From Pseudomonadota bacterium (GTDB taxonomy: Bacteria > Desulfobacterota > Desulfovibrionia > Desulfovibrionales > Desulfovibrionaceae): a DNA stretch of 57,385 nucleotides. Shown in pieces: positions 32,040-40,886 of this stretch (the first letter of the stretch is position 1; the number at the start of each line of letters is the position of its first letter). The stretch is taken from NCBI GenBank assembly GCA_023438245.1, contig JAEXRD010000032.1:1-57385 (forward strand), in the 5' to 3' direction. The notes below the pieces were generated by a model. That model worked only from the letters and a program-made list of their open reading frames with translations. It was not told the DNA's origin and searched no databases. The translations under genes and the position numbers were made by a program.

Positions 32040-33595
32040 TGCAGTTCCTCCGTGGGGGTCTGGTCGCCATTGCCGTCGGCGTCTGCGCCGTCCAGGGGCG
32101 ACTGGTCATCGGGCGAGATGGCCGCGGGGTTATTGCTCATGCCGGTCTTGACCGAGCCAAGCATGGCCTCGAAGTTCAAGCCCAGTTCGGCGCAGGCGGC
32201 CTTCCAGGCGGTGATGTCGGAGAGCACCTGGTCGGGGTCTCCGCCGCGCTCCATGATGTATTCCTGCGGGCTGCCCAGCCCGGCGCGGATGGATTCGATG
32301 GCGGCCTTGACCTCGCGCAGGGGATCCACGGGCTTCATGCCCGGAGGAATCCACACCCCGCGCCGCCAGGCCCAGGGGTCGCTCCAGTAGCCGGGCAGTT
32401 CCAGACGGCCCTGGAGCACGGCGCGGTCAAGCACCTTGCGGAAGATGGGCTGGCAGAAGTGGCGGATGTGGCGCGCCTGCACCGGAGCCATCTGCTGGGC
32501 GAAGTCGTTGCGGCCAACGCGCAGGCTGATGTAGCCCAGGCCGTTGTAGTCTCCGGAGAGGATCTCGTAGGGCAGGTCCGCCGTGATGGCGATGAGCTTG
32601 AGCAGGAAGCGGGAGAATCCCTGGAAGGTCTCGCCGCCGCGCGTGTGGCTCTTGATCTCCACTTCCTCGCCGGGCTCCAGGTATTCCAGGATGGCGTTCT
32701 CCAGCATCTCGATCTTCTGGCCGTTTTTCGTCTCCACCTTGCCGGTCTGGAAATCATCGCGGTTGGGCGTGCGGATGAAGGCCAGCCACTTGCTGGCCAG
32801 CTTGGCGGCGTCGATCTCCGCGTCCATGGTGGTGGCCAGGTCGCGCGCAAGCATGAGGCCCGGGGCGAAGGGAGTGATGCCGCGCAGCTGGCCGGGGCGC
32901 AGTCGGTCCAGACCGAACACCACGTCCGAGGCGGGCACGCGCACGGTCTTGTAGATGAGCGTGTCCTCCACGAAGTGGAAGGCCACGGGGCTGCCGGTGC
33001 GAGCGTCGAACTCGATACCGTCATGCACCTTGTTTCCAGCCTCTGCCTTGCAGTTCAGCCCGGCCAGGCGGTCCGACTCGTAGATGCAGATGCCGGTATC
33101 CAGGTAGGTCTTGCGGCCTTTCAGGTGCGGCTGGAACACGGCGAAGAACTCGCCCTGCTCCGCGTCCTGGCGCTTGGACAGGGTCATCAGCTCGAAGAAA
33201 TGCTGGGTGAACGCCTCGGACCCGGCCACATCGGCGTCGTCCATCCAGAACTTCCAGGCGTCCTCGATCTTGGTGCGGTACCCGGCGTGGGGCTTGCCGT
33301 CCGGGCCCAGCACGCGGGACTGGAAGGGAATGCCCGCGCCAACCACGTAGGTGGCCAGGCACTTGACGGCGCGGGCCAGGGGCGGAAAGTCGCGCACCAG
33401 CTGGCGGGTACGCTCGCGCACCAGGGGTGACGCCTGGGAGACAAGGGCGTTGACATCGCGCCCGATGGGGAACCAGTCGCCCACCAGGCGGCCGACCTGG
33501 GCGGCGGCGTAGCGGCGGCGGTCGGTTCCGGCGTCGCGTTGACCGGAGAAGGCGGACTTGGCCGCGCGGACGGCTCTGGCAATGCGTTCTAGCAT
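32036..33595 (-). CDS. Portal protein (lambda gpB family)
   Basis: 519 residues. The family pattern is clear: RRYAAAQVGRLVGDWFP at the N terminus; ERTRQLVRDFPPLARAVKCLATYVVGAGI; FHFVEDTLIYKTVRVPASDVVFGLDRLRPGQLRGITPFAP; YNGLGYISLRVGRNDFAQQM. Portal dodecamers form the DNA entry vertex of the head. The start overlaps the gpW-like stop by seven bases and the end overlaps the capsid start. Confidence 0.95.
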   Translation of the reverse strand: MLERIARAVRAAKSAFSGQRDAGTDRRRYAAAQVGRLVGDWFPIGRDVNALVSQASPLVRERTRQLVRDFPPLARAVKCLATYVVGAGIPFQSRVLGPDGKPHAGYRTKIEDAWKFWMDDADVAGSEAFTQHFFELMTLSKRQDAEQGEFFAVFQPHLKGRKTYLDTGICIYESDRLAGLNCKAEAGNKVHDGIEFDARTGSPVAFHFVEDTLIYKTVRVPASDVVFGLDRLRPGQLRGITPFAPGLMLARDLATTMDAEIDAAKLASKWLAFIRTPNRDDFQTGKVETKNGQKIEMLENAILEYLEPGEEVEIKSHTRGGETFQGFSRFLLKLIAITADLPYEILSGDYNGLGYISLRVGRNDFAQQMAPVQARHIRHFCQPIFRKVLDRAVLQGRLELPGYWSDPWAWRRGVWIPPGMKPVDPLREVKAAIESIRAGLGSPQEYIMERGGDPDQVLSDITAWKAACAELGLNFEAMLGSVKTGMSNNPAAISPDDQSPLDGADADGNGDQTPTEELQ

Positions 33596-33813
33596 TTGCC
33601 ACCGCCCTGCCCGGCCAGGGTGCGGCGCGGGGCTCGCTTGGATTCGGCGGCGGCGCGGTTTTCCACGAAGGCCAGCATTTCGCTGAACTCCCGGAAGTCG
33701 CGGAACACCACGGTGGTGTCGCCGCAGGTGTACGACTTGCGCGAATGCAGCCCCTTGGCGAAGTCGTCAAGGAGCTGCGTTCTCAGCGCCGTCCATGTGG
33801 TGAATCCCGCCAT
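33589..33813 (-). CDS. Head-tail joining protein, gpW-like
   Basis: 74 residues between terminase and portal, the same slot and size as lambda W (68 residues). WTALRTQLLDDFAKGLHSRKSYTCGDTTVVFRDFREFSEMLAFVENR follows the gpW pattern: helix, beta-hairpin (SYTCGDTTVVF), helix. The start ATG 33813 lies one base below a 12-bp hairpin that contains its GGAGG ribosome site, suggesting controlled translation. Confidence 0.8.
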   Translation of the reverse strand: MAGFTTWTALRTQLLDDFAKGLHSRKSYTCGDTTVVFRDFREFSEMLAFVENRAAAESKRAPRRTLAGQGGGKC

Positions 33814-33814
33814 C

Positions 33815-33847
33815 TGGCCTCCGGTATTCTGGTGCTACCGGAGGCCA
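33815..33847 (-). promoter_or_regulatory. Hairpin sequestering the gpW ribosome site
   Basis: Perfect 12-bp arms TGGCCTCCGGTA / TACCGGAGGCCA with a 9-base loop. On the transcript the 3' arm contains GGAGG, four bases from the gpW ATG. There is no T-run, so termination is unlikely. Confidence 0.7.
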
Positions 33848-33943
33848 GCCTAAACCCATGATTTTGGGCGATCTGGATTTTGCGGGTATTTACGGGTCAG
33901 AGCTGGAACATTCCCGGCCCATGGTAAGTTTTTCCGCTTGACC

Positions 33944-34159
33944 TCACATTGACCTGGTACGCATCTCCGCTTCCCGCTCCTGGTTGATCCGCTTGCGACG
34001 CCACTTGTCGGCGAGCAGCGTGTCGCTTTCCCAGATGCCGCCCAGCTTCTTGGCCGGGAAATTCTCATTCTTGATGAGGTCCAGCATGGTTTTTTCGCTG
34101 CGCTGCATGTAGGCGCAGATCTCGGCCATGCCAACAAGGGCGGTCTCGCTTTTCGTCAT
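33944..34159 (-). CDS. Small helix-turn-helix protein
   Basis: 71 residues (MTKSETALVGMAEICAYMQRSEKTML...). The N-terminal MerR/excisionase-like HTH is GMAEICAYMQRSEKTMLDLIKN, followed by a basic tail KWRRKRINQEREAEMR. AGGAGGAGCAAGCCC precedes ATG 34159. It lies between large terminase and gpW, where lambda has no regulator. It could be a terminase-associated DNA-binding subunit or a local regulator. Tandem AGGTCAA motifs on the coding strand overlap its 3' end. Confidence 0.7.
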   Translation of the reverse strand: MTKSETALVGMAEICAYMQRSEKTMLDLIKNENFPAKKLGGIWESDTLLADKWRRKRINQEREAEMRTRSM

Positions 34160-34235
34160 GGGCTTGCTCCTCCTGGGCGGTTGCGGTGTCATTGCTGGTG
34201 GCGGTGGACATGGTCCAACTTTTTTTCTTTCCATC

Positions 34236-36179
34236 TCACCATCTCCCTCTCTGCGGTTCGCGTGGCTTGCTTGCCTTTTTCTCTTGCCGCTGCGGCTCGG
34301 CCTCTCCAGGCCGTTGCCGGAACTTGATGCGCCTCACCTCCGCCGCCACCAGGTTGTAGACCGAGCAGTCCCAGCCGTGGTTGGCCTTGCCATCCGGGCA
34401 GCGCCACAGGCCCTGCTCGTCCGCGTATTCCACAGTGAGCATGCGGGCCCAGGCCTCGGTCGTGTCGGCGTGCAGGTGCCACGCGCCGGGATCGGCAGGG
34501 GCCACCTCCAGCAAGGTGGACAGGCGGTTCTTGAAATGGTTCACGTCCGCGCGCAGCAGCTGCAGGCCGCCGGGGATCGGCTTCTTGTTGCCGTCGCGCG
34601 TGGGGAAGTATTCCAGGCGGGTGAAGTCGTAGGGCTGGCGCATGCGCTGCTCGCCCTTGAAGGGGAAGGCCCGGCCACGGTGCTGGCGCGCCCACTCGTA
34701 TACCTCGGCCGTCTTGTGGCCCATGGCGTCGATGACGGCCAGCTCCACGTGATAGGCGTTGCCGTCCACATCGGTGATGGCCTCCTCCCAGAGCACGGTG
34801 TCCAAGGCCTCCAGCGTGGTGACGAAGCCGCAGCGCACCTGCCAGCTCTCCTGCGCGGTGCCGTAGCCCCAGGCGCGGATCTCGTACCACCAGCCGTTGT
34901 CCTGGGTGTCTACCCCGGCGGTGAGGCCTGCGACAACGCCTGCGGCGGGCACCCTGCCCTCGGGCCGCTCATCGCGCAGCTTCAGGATGCGATCCTCGCT
35001 GCGATCCTGGTGGTAGTCGTACCAGGGCTCGGCCTTGTGCGCGTTCATGAAGTCGCGCATGGCCAGTTTGTCCTTGGCGCCCTTGAGGAAGGCTGCGGCC
35101 ACGGCGGAGAGGCTGACGAAGGTGGAGAGCCAGCTGGGCACGTGGAAGCCGATCTTGGCCGGGCGGCGTCTGCTTAAGCTGGCGAACAGCTCCACGCCGG
35201 CCGCGTCGCGCCACTGGCCCAGGCGCACGGCCTTGTCACGCAGGGCGTCGTCCCAGTGTCCCAGGCATTGCTCGCACTCGTACCAGGCCAGCTGCTCGGA
35301 CTCGATGGTCTCCGGGTCGCGCTCGCCGTCCGGAAAGCGGATGGCGCCGGGCGCGTCCGGCTCGCCGAAGCGCATGACCTGCCAGGCCCCGCACAGCGGG
35401 CAGCGCACCCAGTAGTGGAACACCACCTGGGCCTCCGTGTTCAGCGCCACCCAGATGGGCCCTTTCTCCACCGTGGGCGTGCTGACCTTCCAGACCTTCT
35501 TGGAGTAGCGGAAGGTGTTGGTGCGCTTCTCGGCCAGGGCGATGGGGTCGGCCTCGCGCTTGCCCGCCGGCGGGTACTTGTCCAGCTCGTCCAGCACCAG
35601 CTTGCCGATGGGCTTGTTGGCCAGGCGCGAGGCCGAACCGGCCCAGGCCATGTACAGCGGCATGTGCGCCAGGTTGATCTGCAGCGCGGCCAGGTCGTCC
35701 TGAATGCCGGTGAGGTACTGGCGCAACGCGGGCGAGTTCTCGATCATGGGCTGGATGCGCGCCTTGGAGTTGTCGCGCGCGGTCTGCTCGTCCGGGTAGA
35801 CGAACATGGCCGGGGCCGGGTCGCAGTCGATGGCGTAGCCGATGCAGTTGTTGACGGCCTCGCTCATGCCCACCTGGGGGGCCTTGCAGATGATGACGGT
35901 GCGCACGGACGGGTGCCAGCTGGCGTCCATGATGCCCACCAGATAGGGCGTGACCTCGTTTTTCCAGCGGCCCGGCAGGCTGGACATGGTGACCACGCGG
36001 TGGCGCTCCACCCAGTCGGAACAGCGCACGCTGCGCCCCGTGCGCCACACCTTGCGCTCCGCCCGGTGCAGGCGCACTTCGACGCGAGAGGGAAACCCGG
36101 CAGGCCGCATGCTGGCCGGGAGGGTGACAACCAGCGGAGGCCGGGCCAGGACCTGGGGGGCGTTCACGGCGGTGAGCAT
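34236..36179 (-). CDS. Terminase large subunit (lambda gpA / GpA family)
   Basis: 647 residues. The N-terminal ATPase has the deviant Walker A IICKAPQVGMSEAVNN (residues about 96-111) and VLDELDKYP as Walker B. An inserted zinc ribbon (CPLCGAW...CEQCLGHW) is typical of GpA. The C-terminal nuclease half contains GLTAGVDTQDNGWWYEI with the acidic D in GVDTQ. It packages and cuts phage DNA at the portal. TGATG overlap with the upstream gene; GAGGAGG lies within that gene's end. Confidence 0.95.
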   Translation of the reverse strand: MLTAVNAPQVLARPPLVVTLPASMRPAGFPSRVEVRLHRAERKVWRTGRSVRCSDWVERHRVVTMSSLPGRWKNEVTPYLVGIMDASWHPSVRTVIICKAPQVGMSEAVNNCIGYAIDCDPAPAMFVYPDEQTARDNSKARIQPMIENSPALRQYLTGIQDDLAALQINLAHMPLYMAWAGSASRLANKPIGKLVLDELDKYPPAGKREADPIALAEKRTNTFRYSKKVWKVSTPTVEKGPIWVALNTEAQVVFHYWVRCPLCGAWQVMRFGEPDAPGAIRFPDGERDPETIESEQLAWYECEQCLGHWDDALRDKAVRLGQWRDAAGVELFASLSRRRPAKIGFHVPSWLSTFVSLSAVAAAFLKGAKDKLAMRDFMNAHKAEPWYDYHQDRSEDRILKLRDERPEGRVPAAGVVAGLTAGVDTQDNGWWYEIRAWGYGTAQESWQVRCGFVTTLEALDTVLWEEAITDVDGNAYHVELAVIDAMGHKTAEVYEWARQHRGRAFPFKGEQRMRQPYDFTRLEYFPTRDGNKKPIPGGLQLLRADVNHFKNRLSTLLEVAPADPGAWHLHADTTEAWARMLTVEYADEQGLWRCPDGKANHGWDCSVYNLVAAEVRRIKFRQRPGEAEPQRQEKKASKPREPQRGRW

Positions 36180-36727
36180 CAGCTGGCCTCCTCTTCGGCA
36201 AGCATCTTGTCCTCGGCGGCCACGGCCTCGCGGTCGCGCAGGTCGAAGCCCCGGCCATCGGCGCGGGGGCGCAGGTCGGCCAGCAGCACGGGCGCGCTAC
36301 GGTAGGCGATCCACACGCGCCACTCGCCGTACTCGTCCAGGAACGGCTCGGTGCGGGTGCGCGTGGCGAAGTGGGCGCGCTCCACTGCCTCGCCCTCCTC
36401 GCCCGCGGGCATGGCATCCACCAGCCAGACGAGGGTACCGCGCGGCGTGGACTGGCCCACCGCTGCGGAGGCGTCGGCCTGCAGGCCCATGGTGCGCAGG
36501 CACGACTCACCGAACATGGCGCGGATGCCTTCCACGGTGAAAAAACTCACGCGCTCACCAGTCCGACAGTGCCAGGCCTGGCCGAGCATGACGCGGTATC
36601 GCCCCGCCTGCCCGCCCCATTTTTCCCAATGCTCGGCGGGGAAAATGCTTGCGCGCGGTTGAGGCTTTTTCCCTATTGTGGCGGGGAGAACCGCCAGGGG
36701 CTTAATGTCGGCGCGGACTGTGGGCAT
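36179..36727 (-). CDS. Hypothetical phage protein between terminase subunits
   Basis: 182 residues. The N-terminal half contains RYRVMLGQAWHCRTGERVSFFTVEGIRAMFGESCLRTMG; the C-terminal half ends in acidic residues (AEDKMLAEEEAS). GGAGGCCTAGCCC precedes the ATG. No family recognised. Its coupling to both terminase genes suggests a packaging or DNA-end role; that is inference. Confidence 0.65.
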   Translation of the reverse strand: MPTVRADIKPLAVLPATIGKKPQPRASIFPAEHWEKWGGQAGRYRVMLGQAWHCRTGERVSFFTVEGIRAMFGESCLRTMGLQADASAAVGQSTPRGTLVWLVDAMPAGEEGEAVERAHFATRTRTEPFLDEYGEWRVWIAYRSAPVLLADLRPRADGRGFDLRDREAVAAEDKMLAEEEAS

Positions 36728-36730
36728 GGG

Positions 36731-37309
36731 CTAGGCCTCCTCCGTTTCCTGTTCCGCGACCTCTGCTGGCCGGGCCTCTTCTTCGAACTCCACCACCACG
36801 CTCTCCGCCGCCGCGTAGTCCGAGAGCAGGCCGTCGATGCGACCGGAGAGCTCGTCGATGAGCAGCGGGGCCTTGCGCGGATCACCGCCCACCAGGTGGA
36901 CCAGGGCCAGGGCCTGGCTCTGCACCAGGTGCTTCAGCCCGCTTTTCAGCATCACCGCCCGCGCGGCCATGTCCTGCGACACGCGATCCGCCGGGATGAG
37001 CTTGCCTTCCTCCCGCAGGCGCTTGTTGCGCGTCAGCAGATAGATCTCTTCTTCCTTGAGGGCCTTGGCGGCGAGCAGTCGGCGGTTCTCGTCGGCGCTT
37101 TCGTCCACCGCGCGCTTGCCCACGTCGGCCAGCTTGAGGAAGCTCTCAGCGTACTTGATGGCCTGCCGCTCCGTGGCGTCCAGCCTGATCTTGCCCTCGT
37201 CCTTGTGCCGGGCGATGGTGCTCTTGCTGACCTTGTAGCCCATGCCCTCCAGCCAGCGGCGCATGGACTCCAGGCTCTCGAAGGCGCGGTTGCCGTCGTT
37301 CTCAGCCAC
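36731..37309 (-). CDS. Candidate terminase small subunit
   Basis: 192 residues from GTG 37309. The N-terminal HTH-like segment SLESMRRWLEGMGYKVSKSTIARHKDEGKIRL is followed by a long helical middle (YAESFLKLADVGKRAVDESADENRRLLAAKALKEEEIYLLTRNKRLREEGKLIPADRV). The acidic C terminus ends in EEEARPAEVAEQETEEA. The helix 'KALKEEEIYLLTRNKRLREEGKLIP' resembles Nu1-type oligomerisation regions. Assigned from this and from its position two genes upstream of gpA. Confidence 0.7.
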   Translation of the reverse strand: MAENDGNRAFESLESMRRWLEGMGYKVSKSTIARHKDEGKIRLDATERQAIKYAESFLKLADVGKRAVDESADENRRLLAAKALKEEEIYLLTRNKRLREEGKLIPADRVSQDMAARAVMLKSGLKHLVQSQALALVHLVGGDPRKAPLLIDELSGRIDGLLSDYAAAESVVVEFEEEARPAEVAEQETEEA

Positions 37310-38711
37310 GCGCCACCCCCAGCATCTCCGCCGTCACTTCATCCGCGCCCTGTTCGCTCAGCCACACGGCCAGGTCATCCGGCAGCAGGAAGATGACCTC
37401 CTCCATGGCCGCCAGCGTGGTCGACTCTCCGCGCACAGGCAGCAGCGCTCCGCCGTCCTGCGACCTGTGCAGCACGATGCCGTGCGCCGCCATGTGTTCC
37501 GCAAGCGGCTTGGCGGCCCGCGCCAGCCTGCCCGGAACCTCAAAACGCGCGCCCCCCGAAACCGCCCCAGCAGAAGGAGACGGTCCGTCGGTCATGGTTT
37601 CAGCATCCTTCAAACGCAGCACAGGAGGCAGCCCACAGCCCACCCAAGCCCCGATGTCCACGCCCTCGATATAGGCATCGCCGGGGTCCTTGCCCTGCGG
37701 CACGGGCCAACGCTCGGCCCGCTCGTAGCGGGTCGTCCACCAGGTCATGACGCGGGCCAGCGTGGCGGCCTTGGCCTTGTCCTGCTCGGGCGACACCGGC
37801 TCGTAGTCCAGGGCCACCAGCACGGAGAGCGCGCGCTGCAGCAGCTCGTCCGTGGCGGCGTCGGGCTTGAAGGCCAGGGAGCCCAGGGCCAGCCCGGCCA
37901 CCTTGCCGGGCAGCTCACGGGCGCAGGCCGCATGCACCAGCATGGCGTCCAGCTCGGCCTCCACCACCACGAAGGCCCGGGCGCTGCGGTCGGTCACCAT
38001 GGTCTGGCTCGTGCCCCCGGCGATCATGATGTACGGCTCGGGGAAGCTCTCGGTGCGGTGCTCCTTGGGCCTGCGGATGCGGATGCGCACCGGCTTGTCC
38101 GTGCCTTCGTGGTGGGCGAACACCGGAATGACGATGCCGCGCGGGATCCACAGGCGCTTGGGCGTCTTGCCGTCGGGCTTGAGTTCCTCGGGCAGGCCCC
38201 AGGACTCGCGCTTGCGGTAGATGTCCCGGCCCTGCTCGCCGGGGTTCCAGCCCAGGCGGAAGAAGCGCACGAAGTCCAGGTCGATGCCGCGCCCGGCCAG
38301 GTAGGCGAGCTGCTCGGGGTTGCGCAGCAGCTTTTCGTGGGCCCAGGCCACCAGCTCGGCGGCCTTCCGCTGCCACAGCGCGGGGGGCAGGCCGGGCCGC
38401 GTGGGCTGGTACACCTGCGCGGCCTTGGGCGCCTGGGCCCGGCGCGGGGTCGGGGCGGTGGCCTTGTCGTCGCGCCCCACATGCTCGCAGGCCTCCTTGA
38501 ACTCCATGCCCAGGAAGTCCCGGCAGAACTGGATGGTGTCGCCCTTCCATTCGCACTGGCGGCACCAGCCGTTGCCGCCATCGGAGCGGTCCGGCCAGCA
38601 ATGGAAGCGGTCGGTTCCACCGCAGCCGGGGCAGGGGCTGCTCCATTCGTCGGCCTTGACCTTCCTGGTTTCCAGGCCGCGCTCGCGCAGCAGATCGAGG
38701 ATGCTCAGCAT
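37302..38711 (-). CDS. Phage DNA primase (zinc finger plus Toprim)
   Basis: 469 residues. The N-terminal CHC2-type zinc finger has C27/C30 and C50/C53 (CPGCGG ... CRQC). The Toprim region contains FVVVEAELDAMLVHAA and LVALDYEPV with the expected acidic residues. The C terminus is a variable helical tail. I chose ATG 38711, which has GGGAGG upstream, over a TTG at 38723. It would make RNA primers at the adjacent iteron region. The 3' end overlaps the small terminase by eight bases. Confidence 0.9.
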   Translation of the reverse strand: MLSILDLLRERGLETRKVKADEWSSPCPGCGGTDRFHCWPDRSDGGNGWCRQCEWKGDTIQFCRDFLGMEFKEACEHVGRDDKATAPTPRRAQAPKAAQVYQPTRPGLPPALWQRKAAELVAWAHEKLLRNPEQLAYLAGRGIDLDFVRFFRLGWNPGEQGRDIYRKRESWGLPEELKPDGKTPKRLWIPRGIVIPVFAHHEGTDKPVRIRIRRPKEHRTESFPEPYIMIAGGTSQTMVTDRSARAFVVVEAELDAMLVHAACARELPGKVAGLALGSLAFKPDAATDELLQRALSVLVALDYEPVSPEQDKAKAATLARVMTWWTTRYERAERWPVPQGKDPGDAYIEGVDIGAWVGCGLPPVLRLKDAETMTDGPSPSAGAVSGGARFEVPGRLARAAKPLAEHMAAHGIVLHRSQDGGALLPVRGESTTLAAMEEVIFLLPDDLAVWLSEQGADEVTAEMLGVARG

Positions 38712-38724
38712 GAGGCCTCCCAAA

Positions 38725-38893
38725 GTCCTGCAACGGTCCTGCTCTCGGTCCTGCTTATAACTATATGAGCATATTTACTTTTTAAGAGCTTGTAGACCAT
38801 AGGACTTTTTCTCCGGTGAAATTTTAAAAAATGAAAAATTCTTTCTAAATATATAGCGATTTTCGGTCCTATCCGGTGGACGGTCCTGTCCTG
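38725..38893. other. Candidate phage replication origin (iterons around AT-rich core)
   Basis: Six copies of GTCCTG/CGGTCCTG begin near 38725, 38734, 38746, 38864 (CGGTCCT only), 38881 and 38888. They flank about 105 bp of very AT-rich DNA (38754-38863) in an otherwise GC-rich element. The region is a 204-bp gene-free gap between primase and helicase. Direct repeats plus an easily melted core next to replication genes are the standard look of an iteron origin. Confidence 0.65.
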
Positions 38894-38915
38894 TCAGAGC
38901 CGTGCGCAATTAAGA

Positions 38916-40445
38916 CTAGTCCTTTGTTTCCAGCAACTTGACGCCGAAGTAGTGGTATTTCCCGCCCACCTTGCGGCGCTCGAACTTCTCCTTCATCAGG
39001 TTGCCGAAGCGCTTCTGCGCCGGCGGATTCTTGCTGATGTTCTCCTCCCACCAGGACTTGAAGGCCTCGTAGAAGGCGGAGGCCTCCACGCGGTTGGTGG
39101 TGGCCACCTGGCAGCAGTCGGCCACGAATTCGCCCATGATGTCCTCGCCGGAGCGGTACTCGGCGGTGGCATCCAGCACGGCTGCCGGGGGCTTCAGGCC
39201 GTCGCGCCGCCACATAAGGAAGCCCTCCACCAGCCAGGCCAGGATGCCCGAGGCCTCATCCAGGAGTTTCTGCCTCAGGTCAGTGTCCGCGCGACGCTCG
39301 AACTCTGCCTGTGGTTCCCTGGTCACGAATGAAAGTTCGAACGGGACCAGCAGGCAGCGCTCCCAGAAGGCGTAGTCATCCGCCGAGACACCGGGCTTGT
39401 GGTTGGTCAGAAGAATCAGTTTGTGCGTGGGCGGGAAGCTGATCTCGTACTTGTCGTGCGGGTTGCGCCCGACGAGAAGATCGCCGCCGGTGAGCCACTT
39501 CACGCGGCCGGAACTGAAGCGCCGTCCATCATCCGTCTCCGACCCGAAGGCCATGCGCACGGCCTTGAGGCCCATGATCTCCGGGCTGGGGCCGCTGGCG
39601 TTCTTACCGCCGAACTTGCCCTGGTCCAGCAACATCTCCGAGGCGATGGGTTTGGCCAGGGGGCCATGAATGTGCTTTAAGATATCAACCATAACTCCTT
39701 TGCCGTTGCGGCCTCGCCCCCAAAGCACCAAGAACTTTTGGTCGATGACGAGACCGCTCATGCAGTAGCCGAAGTAGCGCTGGAGGAAGTCAGCCATGTC
39801 CTGCCGCCCCTTCATCACCTCAAGAACGATCTTGCGCCAATTGGGACATGGAGCATCAATCCCCATCCACACCACCGACGATGCCCGCATGAGGTAGTCC
39901 TCCTGGCGGCCAGGGCGCAGCTCGCCGGTCTCCAGGTCGATGACGCCGTTGGCGCAGGGGAACAGCAGGGGCTTGCTGTCCAGCTCGTCGCCCTCGATGG
40001 CTAGGCGGTCGGCGCAGGTGGCGGCGGCCTCCAGCGTGGCCTTGCGCCCACGGTTGGAGCGCAGCCGGTTGATCCGCTTGTGCAGCGTGGCGAATGCGCT
40101 GGGGTCCACATAATGCGGGACCACCCGGGCGTAGGTGAGCACCACATCCTCCACCGCGGAGAGCGCCTCCTGCAGGGAGTCGCGCTTCCAGTGGTGGCCG
40201 GTCCACATCAGCCACTCGCCCGAGGAGGCGTTGAACACGTAGCGCCCGCGCATTAGCGCGGCAAACAGGGCGCCATCGCCAAGCTCGTTGGAGCGGAAGC
40301 AGTCCAGCACGAACTGGGGCTCCAGCTCCTTGGGCTTGGACTCGTCCGTGCCCAGGATCTGCGCTTCCTCGTCGCGCCGCGCCGCAACCTTCGCCCGCAT
40401 GTCTTCGAGCTGCACGACTTTGGCGTTGGTGTCGGTATCAGCCAC
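38916..40445 (-). CDS. D5-type phage/plasmid replicative helicase (P4 family)
   Basis: 509 residues from GTG 40445 (GGAGGGTGCCC upstream). The N-terminal D5_N-type region is about 60-220. The SF3 ATPase has Walker A GRGRNGKG (243-250), Walker B-type FGSETDD, and LILLTNHKPGVSADDYAFWERCLLVPFE as the motif C/sensor region. The C-terminal winged-helix domain is about 420-509. It loads at the origin and unwinds DNA. First gene of the lytic operon; the start of transcription must lie in 40446-40886. Confidence 0.93.
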   Translation of the reverse strand: MADTDTNAKVVQLEDMRAKVAARRDEEAQILGTDESKPKELEPQFVLDCFRSNELGDGALFAALMRGRYVFNASSGEWLMWTGHHWKRDSLQEALSAVEDVVLTYARVVPHYVDPSAFATLHKRINRLRSNRGRKATLEAAATCADRLAIEGDELDSKPLLFPCANGVIDLETGELRPGRQEDYLMRASSVVWMGIDAPCPNWRKIVLEVMKGRQDMADFLQRYFGYCMSGLVIDQKFLVLWGRGRNGKGVMVDILKHIHGPLAKPIASEMLLDQGKFGGKNASGPSPEIMGLKAVRMAFGSETDDGRRFSSGRVKWLTGGDLLVGRNPHDKYEISFPPTHKLILLTNHKPGVSADDYAFWERCLLVPFELSFVTREPQAEFERRADTDLRQKLLDEASGILAWLVEGFLMWRRDGLKPPAAVLDATAEYRSGEDIMGEFVADCCQVATTNRVEASAFYEAFKSWWEENISKNPPAQKRFGNLMKEKFERRKVGGKYHYFGVKLLETKD

Positions 40446-40886
40446 GGGCACCCTCCATCGGGCCGGAATTTGTAACACGAATCGCATCGCTAGTAGCACG
40501 AAATGCGCGCAATTTCAGGGTTTCCCAAATTCCCACACTTTCAAAATTTTCCCCGGCCGCGCGGACCGCGCTGTTGCCGACCCCTGAAGAGTGATGCCCA
40601 GGGAGGACCCAAGAGGGTAGGCCGCCCCATGGGACCATTGGCCTGTCCTCTTGGAGGATGGGGGAGCGGGGGAGCGCGGTACGGGAGCACAGGGTGGAAA
40701 GGCCAAAGGCGTAGAGAGAGGTTGCGGTCGCGTTCGCGCCCGCGTTCATTTGAATTGGATAAGAGGCTGGATAATTAGCCAGGTCGAATGACCGTGAAAT
40801 ACCGCTAGAATCTTCCACTTGGTTGGAGGAAGATTCCTTCGAATCAACGGAATGTTTGGTGTATTCCTGGGGGGTATTGCGTTGGA
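40446..40886. other. Gene-free prophage end next to attR
   Basis: 441 bases without a credible gene. It contains a nested inverted repeat at 40609-40654 (CCAAGAGG/CCTCTTGG outside, AGGCC/GGCCT inside). A 9-bp inverted repeat lies at 40808-40836 (GAATCTTCC/GGAAGATTC). It must also hold the leftward lytic promoter, for which I found only weak matches. The repeats could be integrase/excisionase arm sites or operators. Confidence 0.6.
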
